Source: Symbiodinium natans
Taxonomy: Eukaryota; Sar; Dinophyceae; Suessiales; Symbiodiniaceae
Assembly (NCBI GenBank): GCA_905221605.1
Contig: CAJNDS010002571.1
Span: forward strand, 124,501 to 188,500
DNA: 64,000 nucleotides
Reading direction: 5' to 3'
In this document: positions 35,412-46,946 of the stretch, one piece after another
Numbering within the stretch: the stretch's first letter is position 1
How the letters are laid out: the number at the start of each line of letters is the position of its first letter
Translations under genes and position numbers: made by a program
Notes under the pieces: model-generated
The model's database searches: none
The model's input: only the letters and a program-made list of their open reading frames with translations
Told to the model about the DNA's origin: nothing

Positions 35412-36721
35412 GGGCGAGGACAGGTGCGAAGAGAGTGGCACAATTCTCGCACTATAACTATGGTCGGTTGGGTAACCTTTGTTGGGATCGACCCGTGTGA
35501 TCGGTCTGGCAGCTCCGCTTCGGGGTTGTGAGAGATGACTGGCTTATCTGGAACTTGTTTCTCCTCTTACATTGGCATGGTTTTTTTTCGACGTGGCCCT
35601 ACACTGGTCCAAAAAGGCCTCAAGTGGTAGCAAGAAGATGGCGGCAATTGTGCCGTGCAAAGGAAGAACGCGACTGCGGCCACATGCCGAATTTCAACAG
35701 CCCACTTTCGCAACCAGCTGTATGATATCCCTCAATTTCCTTGATGGCTGTGTGGAAAAGTCGGATGTTCTCGTCCGAGAGAGCCCCGTACTTTCATGAA
35801 GAGTCGTTTGCCGTTTGCAACACTGGGCCAAAGCAATCTTTGTAGAACTTTTGTTGAGCGTCGTACACGCATGGTCTTGGGAAGCCCATTTTTGCCTGTT
35901 TTCTTGGATGGCGCCGGCCTGTTTTTGCAGTCATTTCTTGCTTCCGAACCCCATGTGCGATTTCGAATGCGCACGGCGCCAAGGCGGGAGATACAACACC
36001 CAAAAGCGGAAGACCTGATTCACTTCCGCGACCATGTGCGAAGTACCACAATCATTTCCATCCCCCGAAGTGATTACATACCAATGCCATTTCATTGCTT
36101 CAAAGCGATTGCCATTCTGTTGGGGGGTTCCGAAGGAAATTGTCTTGGGGGGAGGCGCCAGCCTTCCGAGTGGGACAAGATGTCCACTTCGCGCGTGGAA
36201 ACTTTTGTTTGTTGAGCCGCCCTGACCGGATGGATGACGTTTGGCCCCCCCCCCCTAAAATGGAAAAACTAACAACAAATAAGTATGCATATATATATAT
36301 ATATATATACATGTATGTAAGGAGCCTCAACCCATGAAAGGTTTGGAGCCAAAGGGCATACCTTCTCCCCGGCCGTTTTCCGAAGCAACCTCTTAAAGCA
36401 GCTCTCCCAGGAGGAGGATGGTGATGATGCCATGGAGCAGCACAGATGTTGCGCCGAAGTCATCGAAGTCCCATGGTGAAACGTATAGGGGGGGGATGGA
36501 GTTCTGAGAGGTTTCTTTTCGCACGAGCCCTAAGGCAATAAGGCCCTAAGGCCCGAGGCCCCAGAGTCTCTTAGATTCGCAACTTGCAGCCTCGGGCCTG
36601 ATTGCCGAATGTCGCCGACCCTTTGGTTGCCTTCGTGAGTGTTTGTTTCGATGCTTAAGTGCACGAAGCACACTGCTTTTTGAGGAATGTGGGATCGCAG
36701 GACTTTAGGCTTTGTCCCGTG

Positions 36722-36845
36722 AGGATGTGAGCGAGAACGACGCGCCCACGGCGGGCACCTTTTCCAACGAAGCCGAGTCTGGGCTTGCAGATACGCAGTT
36801 TTTTTTGACTTTTATCCCATCGTCTGGTACCATACCCTGAAATTT
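36722..36845 (+). pseudogene. Array ORF, copy 4 (frameshifted)
   Basis: ENDAPTAGTFSNEAESGLAD, then an 8-T tract with the same frameshift as copy 2. Sequence upstream of it (about 15-20 bp) is missing compared with copies 3 and 5. Confidence 0.4.
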
Positions 36846-38211
36846 AAAAAAGTGCCCTGCTGTGCCTTCTGTGAATGAGGGCGAGGACAGGTGCGAAGAG
36901 AGTGGCACAATTCTCGCACTATAACTATGGTCGGTTGGGTAACCTTTGTTGGGATCGACCCGTGTGATCGGTCTGGTAGCTCCGCTTCGGGGTTGTGAGA
37001 GATGACTGGCTTATCTGGAACTTGTTTCTCCTCTTACATTGGCATGGTTTTTTTCGGCGTGGCCCTACACTGGCCCAAGAAGGCCTGCAGTGGTAACAAG
37101 AGGATGGCGGCAATTGTGCCGTGCAAAGGAAGAACGCGACTGCGGCCACATGCCGAATTGCAACAGCCCACTTTCGCAACCAGCTGTATGATATCCCTCA
37201 ATTTCCTTAATGGCTGTGTGGGAAAGTCGTATGTTCTCGTCCGAGAGAGCCCTGTACTTTCATGAAGAGTCGCTTGCCGTTTGCAGCACTGGGCCAAAGC
37301 AATCTTTGTAGAACGTTCGTTGAGCGTCGTACACGCAAGGTCTTGGGAAGCACATTTTTGCACCTGTTTTCTTGGATGGCGCCGGCCTGTTTTTGCAGTC
37401 ATTTCTTGCTTCCGAACCCCATGTGCGATTTCGAATGCGCACGGCGCCTAGGCGGGAGATACAACACCCAAAAGCGGAAGACCTGATTCACTTCCGCGAC
37501 CATGTGCGAAGTACCACAATCATTTCCATCCCCCGAAGTGATTACATACCAATGCAATTTCATTGCTTCAAAGCGGTTGCCATTCTGTTGGGGGGTTCCG
37601 AAGGAAATTGTCTTGGGGGGAGGCGCCAGCCTTCCGAGTGGGACAAGATATCCACTTCGCGCGTTGAGACTTTTGTTTGTTGAGCCGCCCTGACCGGATG
37701 GATGACGTTTGGCCCCCCCCCAAAATGGAAAAACTAACAACAAATAAGTATGCATATATATATATATATACATGTATGTAAGGAGCCTCAACCCATGAAA
37801 GGTTTGGAGCCAAAGGGCATACCTTCTCCCCGGCCGTTTTCCGAAGCAACCTCTTAAAGCAGCTCTCCCAGGAGGAGGATGGTGATGATGCCATGGAGCA
37901 GCGCAGATGTTGCGCCGAAGTCATCGAAGTCCCATGGTGAAAGGTATAGGGGGGGGATGGAGTTCTGAGAGGTTTCTTATCGCACGAGCCCTAAGGCCCT
38001 AAGGCCCTAAGGCCCGAGGCCCCAGAGCCTCTTAGATTCGACGGCAACTTGCAGCCTCGGGCCTGATTGCCGAATATTGCCGACCCTTTGGTCGCCTTCT
38101 TGAGTGTTTCGATGCTTACGTGCACGAAGCACACTGCTTTTTGAGGAATGTGGGATCGCAGGACTTTAGGCTGTAGGCTTTGTCCCGCTTCACATCCACT
38201 GCATTCGCTTG

Positions 38212-38322
38212 AGGATGTTAGCGAGAACGACGCGCCCACGGCGGTCACCATTTCCAACGAAGCCGAGTCTGGGCTTGCCGATGCGCAGTTTTTTGATTTT
38301 CATCCCATCGTCTGGTACTGAG
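38212..38322 (+). CDS. Array ORF, copy 5
   Basis: SENDAPTAVTISNEAESGLA, DAQFFDFHPIVWY then a stop at 38320-38322. The 6-T tract keeps the frame. It is the last copy before the array breaks down. Confidence 0.4.
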
Positions 38323-39139
38323 TGAGGGCGAGGGCAGGTGCGAAGAGTGTGTGTGCATGTGGCAGAATTCTCGCACTAAAGCTAGGGTCGCGTGGGTAAC
38401 CTTTGTTGGGATCGACCCGTGTGATCCGCTTCGGGCTTGTGAGAGATGACTGGCTTATCTGAACTTGTTTCTCCTCTTACATTGGCATTGGTTTTTTCGA
38501 CGCGGCCTGGCTCTGCACTGGCCAAGAGGCCTACAGTGGTACACGCAACATGGAAAGTAGACCTTTTGTTCTTGTGCTAAGGCAAATCACTGCGGGGAAG
38601 CTTTTTAGGAAGTCGACCGATCTGCGTTTCCTTCGGGCGAAACACTCATGCATGGAATTGTTGACAATGTCGCCGCTGTGTCACAGGCCATTTTAAGTAC
38701 GGGGTTTAGGGTTTAGGGGTTGGTTGGTTGCCTTTCCATCGCAAAAGAGCGGTATCGTTAGGGTATCGTACCGGTATCGTTCAGGGTATCGTTCGCGGAG
38801 GCAAAATTTGCTTGGATTCAACCCATGCGCTGCCCATGACACGCGGCATGAGCTATTGTTAGTTCTCCTCAAAACATCTAAACGGCCTATTCTTCGTAAG
38901 TTTTGGTAGGCTTGACCCCATGCTTTGCTTGCGTTTCTTTCGGGCGGAGGTCCTTCAGCAACCATGTTGGATGATGTTTTCAGGCATGTTGAGCCCAAGC
39001 GTTCCTTGGTAATTTCGATACTTTCGTACTGATTTTAGCTGTTTTTCGTAGCTGCAACATGCATGCGTTCATTGGGGACAAAGGATCTCGCAGTCGACTT
39101 CGTCAACTTCCTGAATCCCCTGCGTACATTGGCGTCTCA

Positions 39140-39450
39140 CGTCCAATCAACGGGTCGCCTTTCCCGAGTCCCTGTATCAAAACGAAAAGCGACAATGGTG
39201 CCGAGAAACGGAAGAATGCGTCTGCGACAACATGCCGAGTTTCAACAGCCCACTTTCACAAAAAGTGTTTTCTTGGTGGCTGTGTGGAGAAGTCGTCAGT
39301 TTTCGTCCTAGAGACCCCTGTACTTTCATGAAGAGTCGTTTGCCGTTTGCAGCACTGGGCCAAAGCAATCTTTGCAGCACATTTGTCGAGCGTCGTACAC
39401 GCATGCTCTTGGTAAGCATGTGTTTGCACCTGTTTTCTTGGGTGACACGT
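39140..39450 (+). repeat. Diverged dispersed copy of part of the array unit
   Basis: Sequence from the ATGGTGCCGAGAAACGGAAG region to CTGTTTTCTTGGGTG is clearly related to 34150-34430 of the array (shared CATGCCGA-TTTCAACAGCCCACTTTC, TGTACTTTCATGAAGAGTCG and GAGCGTCGTACACGCATG), with many substitutions and a deletion. It shows that the unit family is older than the tandem expansion. Confidence 0.75.
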
Positions 39451-39634
39451 GCCAAAGCCAAAACGTCATTGGCCCGCTTCTTGCTTCCGAACTCCATGGT
39501 TTTCGAGCCGAAGCCATGATGAATATTCCTGGCATAAGCGCTCGCGAACCAAGCTAGTGACTCCAACACGGTCCAATGACAATCTCTAACCGAACCCTTA
39601 AATCTCTACCTGCTGCACCCTTCTGCCCTGAACA

Positions 39635-39784
39635 ATGGCGCCAAGACGCAGCAAGAGTAGGTTCTCTCATTCAATCCTTGCTCCGATGTATTGGCCTGAG
39701 GATGACCTGGCTTTTCCATTCTTCAGTGGACTGGAAGGCATCGATGCAGAAGGATTGATTCAGCATGTGCCACAGAACCTTTGA
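39635..39784 (+). CDS. Candidate first exon with start codon
   Basis: ATG at 39635 opens 49 codons: MAPRRSKSRFSHSILAP, then MYWPEDDLAFPFFSG, LEGIDAEGLIQHVPQNL and TGA. The basic start followed by an acidic/aromatic stretch is protein-like. It may instead splice at a GT donor at 39767 (phase 0) into the long frame that follows. No family is recognised. Confidence 0.42.
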   Translation: MAPRRSKSRFSHSILAPMYWPEDDLAFPFFSGLEGIDAEGLIQHVPQNL

Positions 39785-39816
39785 AGTTTGAGGATGGTAA
39801 GTTAAAATGTCATCAG

Positions 39817-40491
39817 GTTTCCACCAAGTTTTTCCTCGCGTGTAAAACTTCTGCGAAGACATGCGTGTCTGGGCCCGTGGCAGGCCATGGTGCTGCAACC
39901 GGCTCGGCATCGTGTTTCGTCGCGACTGATGACGACAGCGTGGGTAGCGTCTATGCCCCGGATGCCGCAGCAGAGGCTTTTGTCATGCAGGACGCGGAGA
40001 CGCTGCAGACAAAGAGTTCGTTTGCTAGCCCAGCTATTGGGATGGAGTGGCAGCCACAGACGCCAACCCCAGACTGCAAAGCTGCGGATGATCCGGCGAA
40101 TGCTGCAGAGACAGTGCTGGAGGAGACGCAAGCGCTCATCAGCTCTTCCCCAATCTTCCAGGACGCCTCAATTTGCTTGCCAGCTGAGAGATGCATGACA
40201 CTCAGCACTTCTGAACCTCGCAGTCCGGATTCTGCCGCATCGATGCAGTGCCAGCCAGCAGTGCCAGATGTTTCCGCCTCCCCTTGGGAGAATGAAGAAG
40301 TTAGCCAGGTTGAGACAGTCTCCTGCATCCAGAAAGTGTGCTCGGATGGCTCAGTTGTGGCGCATGATATGCAGCATCAGCACCATTTGCTGGAGTCACC
40401 TCGCGTCGACAAGATGCAGAATCATGATGAGCCTTTACCACCAGCGGTTGATCTCAGAAAAGCAACTGGCCTGCAAATGTTGTATTCTTTG
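39817..40491 (+). CDS. Long acidic, Ser/Ala-rich exon, unknown protein
   Basis: One open frame runs from 39781 to 40530. Its content (CFVATDDDSVGSVYAPDAAA, QTPTPDCKAADDPANAAET, SPWENEEVSQVETVS) is acidic, low-complexity and coding-like, and it contains no telomere repeats. Possible acceptors are CATCAG| at 39816 and GGCAG| at 39883. The donor TTTG|GTAGGT is at 40492. Probably a disordered regulatory region; function unknown. Confidence 0.5.
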
Positions 40492-40530
40492 GTAGGTTTC
40501 TTGTGCCAGTTCCTGGCGAGTTGTGGTTAG

Positions 40531-40713
40531 TTGCTACTGGAGAGGCCTGTGAAGCAGAAATCTGCATCGGACACGTTTCGCATTCACAGTACAGAATCCA
40601 GAGCTGTGCACTTGGTTGGTCGGGTTTTGGGCAGATGTTCTTCGCAGACCCGAGAAGCTGCAGGCATCCCTGTAGTGAAGTGCAGAACCTCAGGTTTGCC
40701 TGGACTGGACTGA
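40531..40713 (+). CDS. Candidate continuation exon
   Basis: In the same frame after a single TAG (40528) the reading continues KQKSASDTFRIHSTESRAVH and LVGRVLGRCSSQ up to a TGA at 40711. It may be joined by a very short intron (40492-40530) or be a downstream exon. Confidence 0.3.
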   Translation: MLLERPVKQKSASDTFRIHSTESRAVHLVGRVLGRCSSQTREAAGIPVVKCRTSGLPGLD

Positions 40714-41205
40714 GTTTAAGGGTTTAGTTTTGCGCTTCTTCGCGCTCGGCCCCATGTTGCTCCGCACTCGACTCAAAAATGCTCGTAGGCAGGCTCTGAC
40801 CCCACAACCTAGCCAGTCTGTAAGCTGTCACTGCCACGACCGAACGCAACCGTCTTGCCTCAAGGAAGCACCTTCAAGACGTGCAGCAGAACATGGTGAA
40901 CACGGTGCTTCGATCATTCGAGCCGTCCCTTTGCCGAAGGCTAGCAAGTCGGAATGTCCCAACGCTGCAGGGATCGACTTGATAACCTGCACGGGGGCTA
41001 TGGGCAGCTTAACTCTCGTCAACTCTGTTTGCCTGTGCTTGCTTGTGCCATACGATTCCTACCACCCCCACCCACACACACACAGAGCGCATTCTTACAA
41101 GCTGTTCCATTATTTTTGGCGGACACGGCGCTCTGCGTGGAGCTTCCGGAGTAAGCTGCCTAAGCTCGACGCTTCTTTCCTTCTTCCATCTTGGGGTTTC
41201 GGGCC

Positions 41206-41294
41206 TAGGGTTTAGGGTCTAGGGTCTAGGGTTTAGGGTTTAGGGTTTAGGGTTTAGGGTTTAGGGTTTAGGGTTTAGGGTTTAGGGTTTAGGT
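41206..41294. repeat. Interstitial telomere array (TTTAGGG)~12
   Basis: Begins with TCTAGGG variants. Confidence 0.96.
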
Positions 41295-41340
41295 CGAAAC
41301 TGCCCAGGCAGCCACCGCCCCAGAGGGTGCGATGCCCAGG
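41294..41340 (+). CDS. Candidate small exon
   Basis: Immediately after a TTTAGGG array (41206-41294) the frame reads ETAQAATAPEGAMPR, then a GT (41341). Confidence 0.25.
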
Positions 41341-41867
41341 TGTCGCAGCAGTCGGTTTGGTGAAGGCCAGTGGGGCCCCCCCAGAAATGCGGAGCGCTGG
41401 GTTTGAGTCTTTAGGAGGGGATCCCCTCCACATTCAGCATTGGCTGTGCAAGCATTTTTCGGGGCAAGGAGCTATCAACTGTTGGATTTTGCTGGCGGAA
41501 GCTTTCGGGGCTCGGGGTTGTTTGGTTCTCACTGTGGTTAGACGGCTTATAGCCTTCCAAACTTCAGAAGCATGGTTTTTGCGGACTGGAACTGCAGCCG
41601 TCAGCTCGATGTGATGGACTGAAACTTAAGGTTTAACTTGGCCCCAGCCGCACACAACACACAAAGCAACCTAGTCGAGAGCCCAGTGCAGGTGCCCGTG
41701 CTACTCAAAGGTCGCAGTCTGAGCCCCATCTGCAACAGCCGAGGGTGAGATTAGGTGACTCGACTAGGTACTCTAGCCCTAGACGGGGGCACCCTTCCTT
41801 TGCCAACATGGGGGGGGGAGTTGCTGTTGCCATCCCACCAGACCTGCCTGGTACTCGTAGCTGAAAT

Positions 41868-41980
41868 GAGTGCGCTTTGCACGTTTTGGGATACTCTAAA
41901 CTATAGCACTGAGAAAGTGTACACTTTTTGTTTTTTTTGGGTTGGGGGGGGGGGGGGCTTATGAACTCAGCAACTACGTT
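41868..41980. mobile_element. Short repeated element, family B
   Basis: Shares GTGTACACTTTTT, a G-rich stretch and ACTCAGCAACTA-GTT with 50095-50190. Both copies have opposed CACTTT/AAAGTG ends, suggesting a small inverted-repeat element. Confidence 0.5.
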
Positions 41981-42449
41981 GAACCAAGGAAGCCAGAAGC
42001 CGTCGATCTGCAAGGCTGCCCGAGCGAAGCCCTCCTCGGTCCGGAAAGGTCGGGGGCTGGGGATTAGGGTTTAGGTTTTAGGGTTCAGGGTTTTGGGTTT
42101 CGGGTTTCGGGTTTAGGGTTTAGGGTTTTTCTGAAGAGGTTGCCCAGCGTTTGCATGCACTGTCATGAGTACAGTGCGCGCGTATGCGGCCAACCTTCTG
42201 AGTTGCTGCTCCTGGCTTCTCTCGGTTCTGTCACCAGTGCAGCGACTTGAGCGACATCAGGGGTGGGTTCCTGGCGTGACTTTGCAAGCCAGTTGCAAAA
42301 AGGGTTCAGGGTTTAGGGTTCAGGGTTTTGGGGTTTAGGGTCACTGGATCTCTGCGCTTTGGACGATCGAGGGTTGTCATTATACCTGCAGAGAAGTGGA
42401 TGAGGTTGGCTGAGTCGAGCCCACAGAGCATGCATCCCCCGCTGCGCGC

Positions 42450-42550
42450 ACACACGCACACGCGCACGCGCACGTGCACACGCACACGCACACGGACACG
42501 CACACGGACACGGACACGGACACGCACACGTGCACGTGCACACACACAAA
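42450..42550. repeat. (CACACG)n / (CGGACA)n microsatellite
   Basis: Interrupted CA/CG repeats. Confidence 0.9.
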
Positions 42551-42696
42551 CACACAATCCGAAATGCACCAACCCTCACCTCCGACACCCACGCCCTGTA
42601 TGCTGACCTTTAAGAGTTCGTCCGAGTGTGAGCGATTACAGCTGTATAGCAAAACCTAAACGGCCTTCAGATTTTGTGTCCGAAGAACGACTAGGA

Positions 42697-42747
42697 CCAG
42701 CTCCTGGCCGAGCGCCGGATCCTCCAACCGCCGGACTGTCTTGCCAG
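42697..42747 (+). CDS. Candidate small exon
   Basis: After ACTAG| a G-initial segment reads DQLLAERRILQPPDCLA. Helical and charged; no assignment. Confidence 0.25.
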
Positions 42748-42941
42748 GGTGCAGGTGTCAGAAAGTGCTGGGGTGTTTCTGGGTTCCAGATTCCCTAGGG
42801 TTTTTTTGGGGGTTCCGGGTTCCCTAGGGTTTTTTGGGGGATCCAGGTTCTCTCAGGGTTGTCCAGGCTTTGGGTTCCGAGTACTTGAACATCTCCCCAA
42901 GAAGCCCTTCCCAAAAGCTGAGGAGTCTTTCAAGGGCTATT

Positions 42942-43037
42942 GGATGTCCCCCTTTATACTAACAGTCCCTCATAGGGATTCTAGTACCCCCTACCATAAT
43001 CCCTACTACGGACTGTTAGAAGAAGGAGTGACATCCC
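42942..43037. mobile_element. MITE-like palindromic element
   Basis: GGATGTCCCCCTTTATACTA and ACAGTCC at the left are mirrored by GGACTGTTAG and AAGGAGTGACATCC at the right; about 96 bp, non-coding. Confidence 0.65.
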
Positions 43038-43479
43038 ATATGATTACAGGAGCTGCGCCGGCTTGGCAAAGCCGCCTACTCCGATCTCGATGCCAAAGCC
43101 TGGAAGTATGGCAAGGACCATGCAGGGTGAAACGCATGGGCTTAGGATGCCCACCTCCCACCTTCCCCCCTCCCCCCCCTACCCAACAGCTCGGACTTCT
43201 CCCGCGACCTTCAAGAATGCCGCAGAAGTGCATGCACAACAAGAGCCCAAAGCCTCCAACACCTTTACAGCCCTCTTAGTTTCATTGAGCATCCGTATCG
43301 GTTGGAGGTAGAACCTCCTTGCTCTCGGCCGTACTTATGTGTGGTGGCCAGGACATTGCCGCGAGCCAAGTGCTCAGTGTGGAGCCTGCTGACACTCTGA
43401 CCCTTGGCCGAAGTCGTCAGCTGCAAGGGCTGTGGGTTTCCCAGCGTGTGCAGGTTCCGGATGATTAGATGTCATCTTA

Positions 43480-43560
43480 ACTTAATAACACAAGCTTAAT
43501 TATCTTAAACTTAACTGACTTAGCTTACTTAACTTAGCTAGCTTAACTTAGTTAACTTAC
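43480..43560. repeat. Degenerate TTAACTTAG minisatellite
   Basis: TTAACTTAG, TTAACTGAC and TTAGCTTAC units over about 80 bp. Confidence 0.8.
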
Positions 43561-44406
43561 CTTGCCAAGCGAGGTACTACAACCGTAGCGGTCAACCCTC
43601 AAGTTCAGGCGCCATCCCTGGGCCTTAGCACACCAGAAGCTGTGGGGCAAGAACAGCTCAGGGCTTTCCCTGAGTGTCGCCACGTGTCGCTGATGGCAAT
43701 GCTCCCTGCCTATGCCATGAAGGACAGACCTATAGGCGCCTGAAGCCTCCGAGCTCGGCTTGTAAATTGTCAAGCTGAGTGCAAAACCGCACCCACAACA
43801 TGTGCCGGGTGGGTTAGGGATCAATTGTGCAGTGGCAGATCCAGCCGTAACTGGCTGGTGTGCGTGCCCTGGGGTTTGTGTTGAGAGGCCCAGCATGCCA
43901 CTCCGCATTGTCCTGAAGCCGCAAGTTTGTCTCTTGACGTCCCTAAATAACGCGGGTGGAGGCCCCGGCCTCCCCGAGGGCAGAAAATGGTAACAGAGGC
44001 CTTGCACATCCTGCTTGACGTTGCAAATCGATGCTGACAGGGGAAGGGTAGGGCTTAGCATAAGGCAGTAAAAATACTGTAGCGCCACCTTACAGGTGGA
44101 AACACTATGCTCAGTTGAAGCCAGGAGAAACGGGTGCCCGCGCCCAAAATTCTCAAGGGTGCCAGCAACGAGGCAGCCTGGAACCGAGGCCGCGACACTG
44201 CTTCTTTGCATCTTAAGGCGCAAAGTCCCACTCCAAGGGAGTAGGGAGTAGGGTTTAGGGTTTAGGGTTTAGGGTTTCGGGGGAGCTGTGCTACATGCCG
44301 CAGCCAGCAGAAGATTCTCTCGCCATCAATTGGCTTCTTTCATGCACGTAGAAAAAAGTAACTGGTGGTCCTGTAACCCTAAACCCTAAACCCTGAACCC
44401 GGAGAC

Positions 44407-44490
44407 TGCAGGCGGATCGATTCCAGCACGCGGCGAGAAGATTCCGAACTCGGCGAGGCTCAGGCATGGCGACGCAGGCAATCTGAGCAG
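44407..44490 (+). CDS. Candidate small exon
   Basis: Between two telomere-type arrays (44374-44400 and 44491-44514) the frame reads RRIDSSTRREDSELGEAQAW and RRRQSEQ. Charged and protein-like, but unassigned. Confidence 0.25.
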
Positions 44491-45449
44491 CTTTAGGGTT
44501 TAGGGTTTAGGGGAGGTTTTCGATGCTAAGCCTGCTAAACTCGAGTGCTCTTTGTGGTTAAAAGCAGCTGGCGTGTTGAAGTGACAAGACTGCAAGGCTC
44601 AAGCAAACTTTAGGCGGTGCGACCCTACGTCGTCGCGGGTTCCAACCAACCACGGACAAATACAAACCTTTGTCCACTGGCTTTGCTGGGTCCTAGACTG
44701 CTCCCGTTTGACCTCGCATTCTCAATAGATATGATGATGGATAGATCGATATACTTTATGAACCACTGAATGCACTCAAGCCTCCCAACCTCCCGCATCA
44801 CCCCAATCAGCCAGTGTGGTGGCAAATCATGTAGGTTCTTGGGGAGGGAGGGGAACGCACCGGAGCACAATGTCACCAGAACCAAGCTCCATGCATCTCA
44901 ACGACATGGCAAGTGCATGATATCTACCTGATGAGCTCACGTCTCGTTCGCGAATTCTTGAATCTCGTTGCTTTTCGTGCCAGTCCCTGCGCCGGGCACA
45001 AAAGCCTCGCAACTGCGGCTGCCACCGCTGTCGCCTCATCCGGGCCCCACGGCTCGAGACATCGAGGGCTCCGGTAGGGTTCCGGATTGCGTGCACACGT
45101 GAGCCCTAAACCCTAAACCCTAAACTCTAAACCCACTCCATCCTTGGTCCGAGTTCGCGCACACCTGCAGTGCTCGTAGTGGGCGCCTCGTGCTCCTCTT
45201 GTTTCAGAAAGCATCCCTCTGAGCTGAGGCTGCAAGACGGCCGGCGGTGGACCAACAAGCCCAGGCCAAAAGGGGCGGTCCCCAGTGGGTTTAGGGTTGA
45301 GGGCTTAGGGCTTATATAGGGTTTAGGGGCCAAGTTTAGGGTTAAGGGTTCGTAGTACACCGGTCCCTGAAGAGGCGCTGGTGTTCTGGGCCTTCTTGCT
45401 GTGCGAAGGCACCTGGCAAAGATGGCGCATGTGCATGCGCATGTTCTTT

Positions 45450-45480
45450 GTTTTTTTTTTTTTTTGGGGGGGGGGGGGGG
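45450..45480. repeat. Poly-T followed by poly-G
   Basis: T15 then G14 on one strand. Confidence 0.9.
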
Positions 45481-45929
45481 TCGTTGAGGGGATGTTTCAG
45501 TTTCGTTTGCAAGGCGAGCAGCGTGAACATTTCCTTAGCTTGGCATGGCTTCCTCATAAAAAAGATTCCAGGATCTCGGACACGGCTGATCCATGAGAAT
45601 GTGTATGTGCCAGTGAAGAAGTTCAGAAAGCTTCGTTGCTGAAGGGTGGCTTGTAAATTGTAGAGGGTGTTGATGTGACATTAGGCCTGAAGCCGCTGAA
45701 CGCCAGACAGACCAGGTAGATCAGCAGATGCACACTCACGTTGTGTAGGTAGACAGATCAGCATAGCGAAAGGCATACTTCGGCATTGATAGCTTGGCAT
45801 CATGGCAGGCAGAGAGGCAACATCAGTGAGAGAGAATGCGAGGAACAGACCCAGAGATAAGAACTCGTTTTGCGAAGAATCCCCGGGGTCACATGCGCCT
45901 GCAGCCTCGCCAGACTGCGAGCGGGGGAG

Positions 45930-46105
45930 GGAGAGAGAGAGAGAGAGAGAGAGTCGGATCGCTAGAGCACGTCCCCGGGACGACCCCCTCGGGAGTTCCC
46001 CCTCGGGAGTTATGTGTGGAAGGAAGGAAGGAAGAGAGAGAGAGAGAGAGAGAGATAGAGAGAGACAGAGAGAGAGAGAGAGCGAGAGAGAGAGAGGGGG
46101 GAAGA
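45930..46105. repeat. GA microsatellite
   Basis: Two (GA)n blocks (45930-45952 and 46022-46105) with GGAA units. Confidence 0.93.
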
Positions 46106-46946
46106 GAGAGACGGAGAGCGCCCCACAAGAGCCATCAAGAGAGGTACATGGAGAGACCCCAAATCCCGACGCTCCAGTGCGTGTGCACCCCGATACACAA
46201 CCCATCACCCATGGTTGTACTGAAGTGCTCTTATTGTGTTTCTTGTTTTGGAAAGTAGACTTCCATCGCCAGCCCAACATCCGAAATCAGGAGCCGCTCA
46301 GTGCTAAGGGAGCTGCGGTGACCTCAGAGGTGCCCACGCGCCCTTATCAGCCCGATCTCATCTTTTCAATGACAATCTTGTGTTGTAAGGGGAGGTTTCT
46401 GAGAACCGAGTTCTTCCTCGACAGGGGCTGTAGCAGATTCTTGGTGTTCTCATGGCTTGGAACAAGAGGGAAACAGGTCCATGAAGGAACTGGAGAGCAT
46501 CCTGCATGACGTCCAGACGCAATCTGCACATGGGAGGGCTCAAGCCAATGGCCCCACCAAGCCAGCGTGCAGTAGGAAGTGTCTTATATGGTTTGGTTCT
46601 GGGGCTTGTTGAGTTCTGAGTCCGGAAATCCTTGTTAATGTAAACAACCACATGTTGCGAACTCACAACATGCGACTGGTAGCAGCTGTACATGATGTCT
46701 GGCTGCCGAGAATTGGGTTTGGAGAAAGATTCAGAGCGGCTGAAGAGAGGTTCTGTGCTCTTGGCAGGACCAAAATGCCAAAGTGACCGGGACCTGGCAA
46801 GTTTCACTCAGAATTCAAGGCAAACAGTTCTGACATGCATGGCCTGTGTTTTCTTTGTAACCGAGTTGCCAAGGGCGCCATGTTCTGTGATGAGCAGGGT
46901 TGGACCCAACCATCCAACCTACACGAAGCACTTGCTCATTTCCGAG

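Larger units (their letters stand above)
32340..38560 (+). repeat. Tandem array of about 1.46-1.48 kb units
   Basis: A long unit recurs head to tail. The anchor GAGATGACTG falls at 34051, 35532, 36999 and 38443, with a diverged form near 32969, giving periods of 1481, 1467 and 1444 and one short unit of about 1.08 kb. Each full unit has: an exon-like ORF (...SNEAESGLAD...), a block with VRESPVLS and LPFAALGQSNLC frames, a short AT microsatellite (33350, 34805, 36287, 37753), a GGAGGAGGATGGTGATGATG block and a CCCTAAGG stretch. Unit ends are truncated on both sides. It could be a satellite, or a tandemly duplicated gene now decaying. Confidence 0.92.
40714..46690. other. Repeat-rich region, few candidate exons
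   Basis: Telomere-type arrays at 42063-42127, 42302-42343, 44246-44278, 44374-44400, 44491-44514 and 45103-45134; CA/CG, TTAACTTAG and GA repeats; palindromic elements. Long open frames on the minus strand (43552-44223) have no recognisable domain. Confidence 0.55.

Noticed and set aside
34038-37924. Many open frames on both strands in the tandem array (such as VRESPVLS, LPFAALGQSNLC, MTSAQHLRCSM)
   Set aside because: Frames are duplicated by the repeat, overlap each other and lack domain features; only the SNEAESGLAD core is listed.
43552-44223. 223-codon minus-strand open frame
   Set aside because: No recognisable motif; crosses a degenerate minisatellite at its start.
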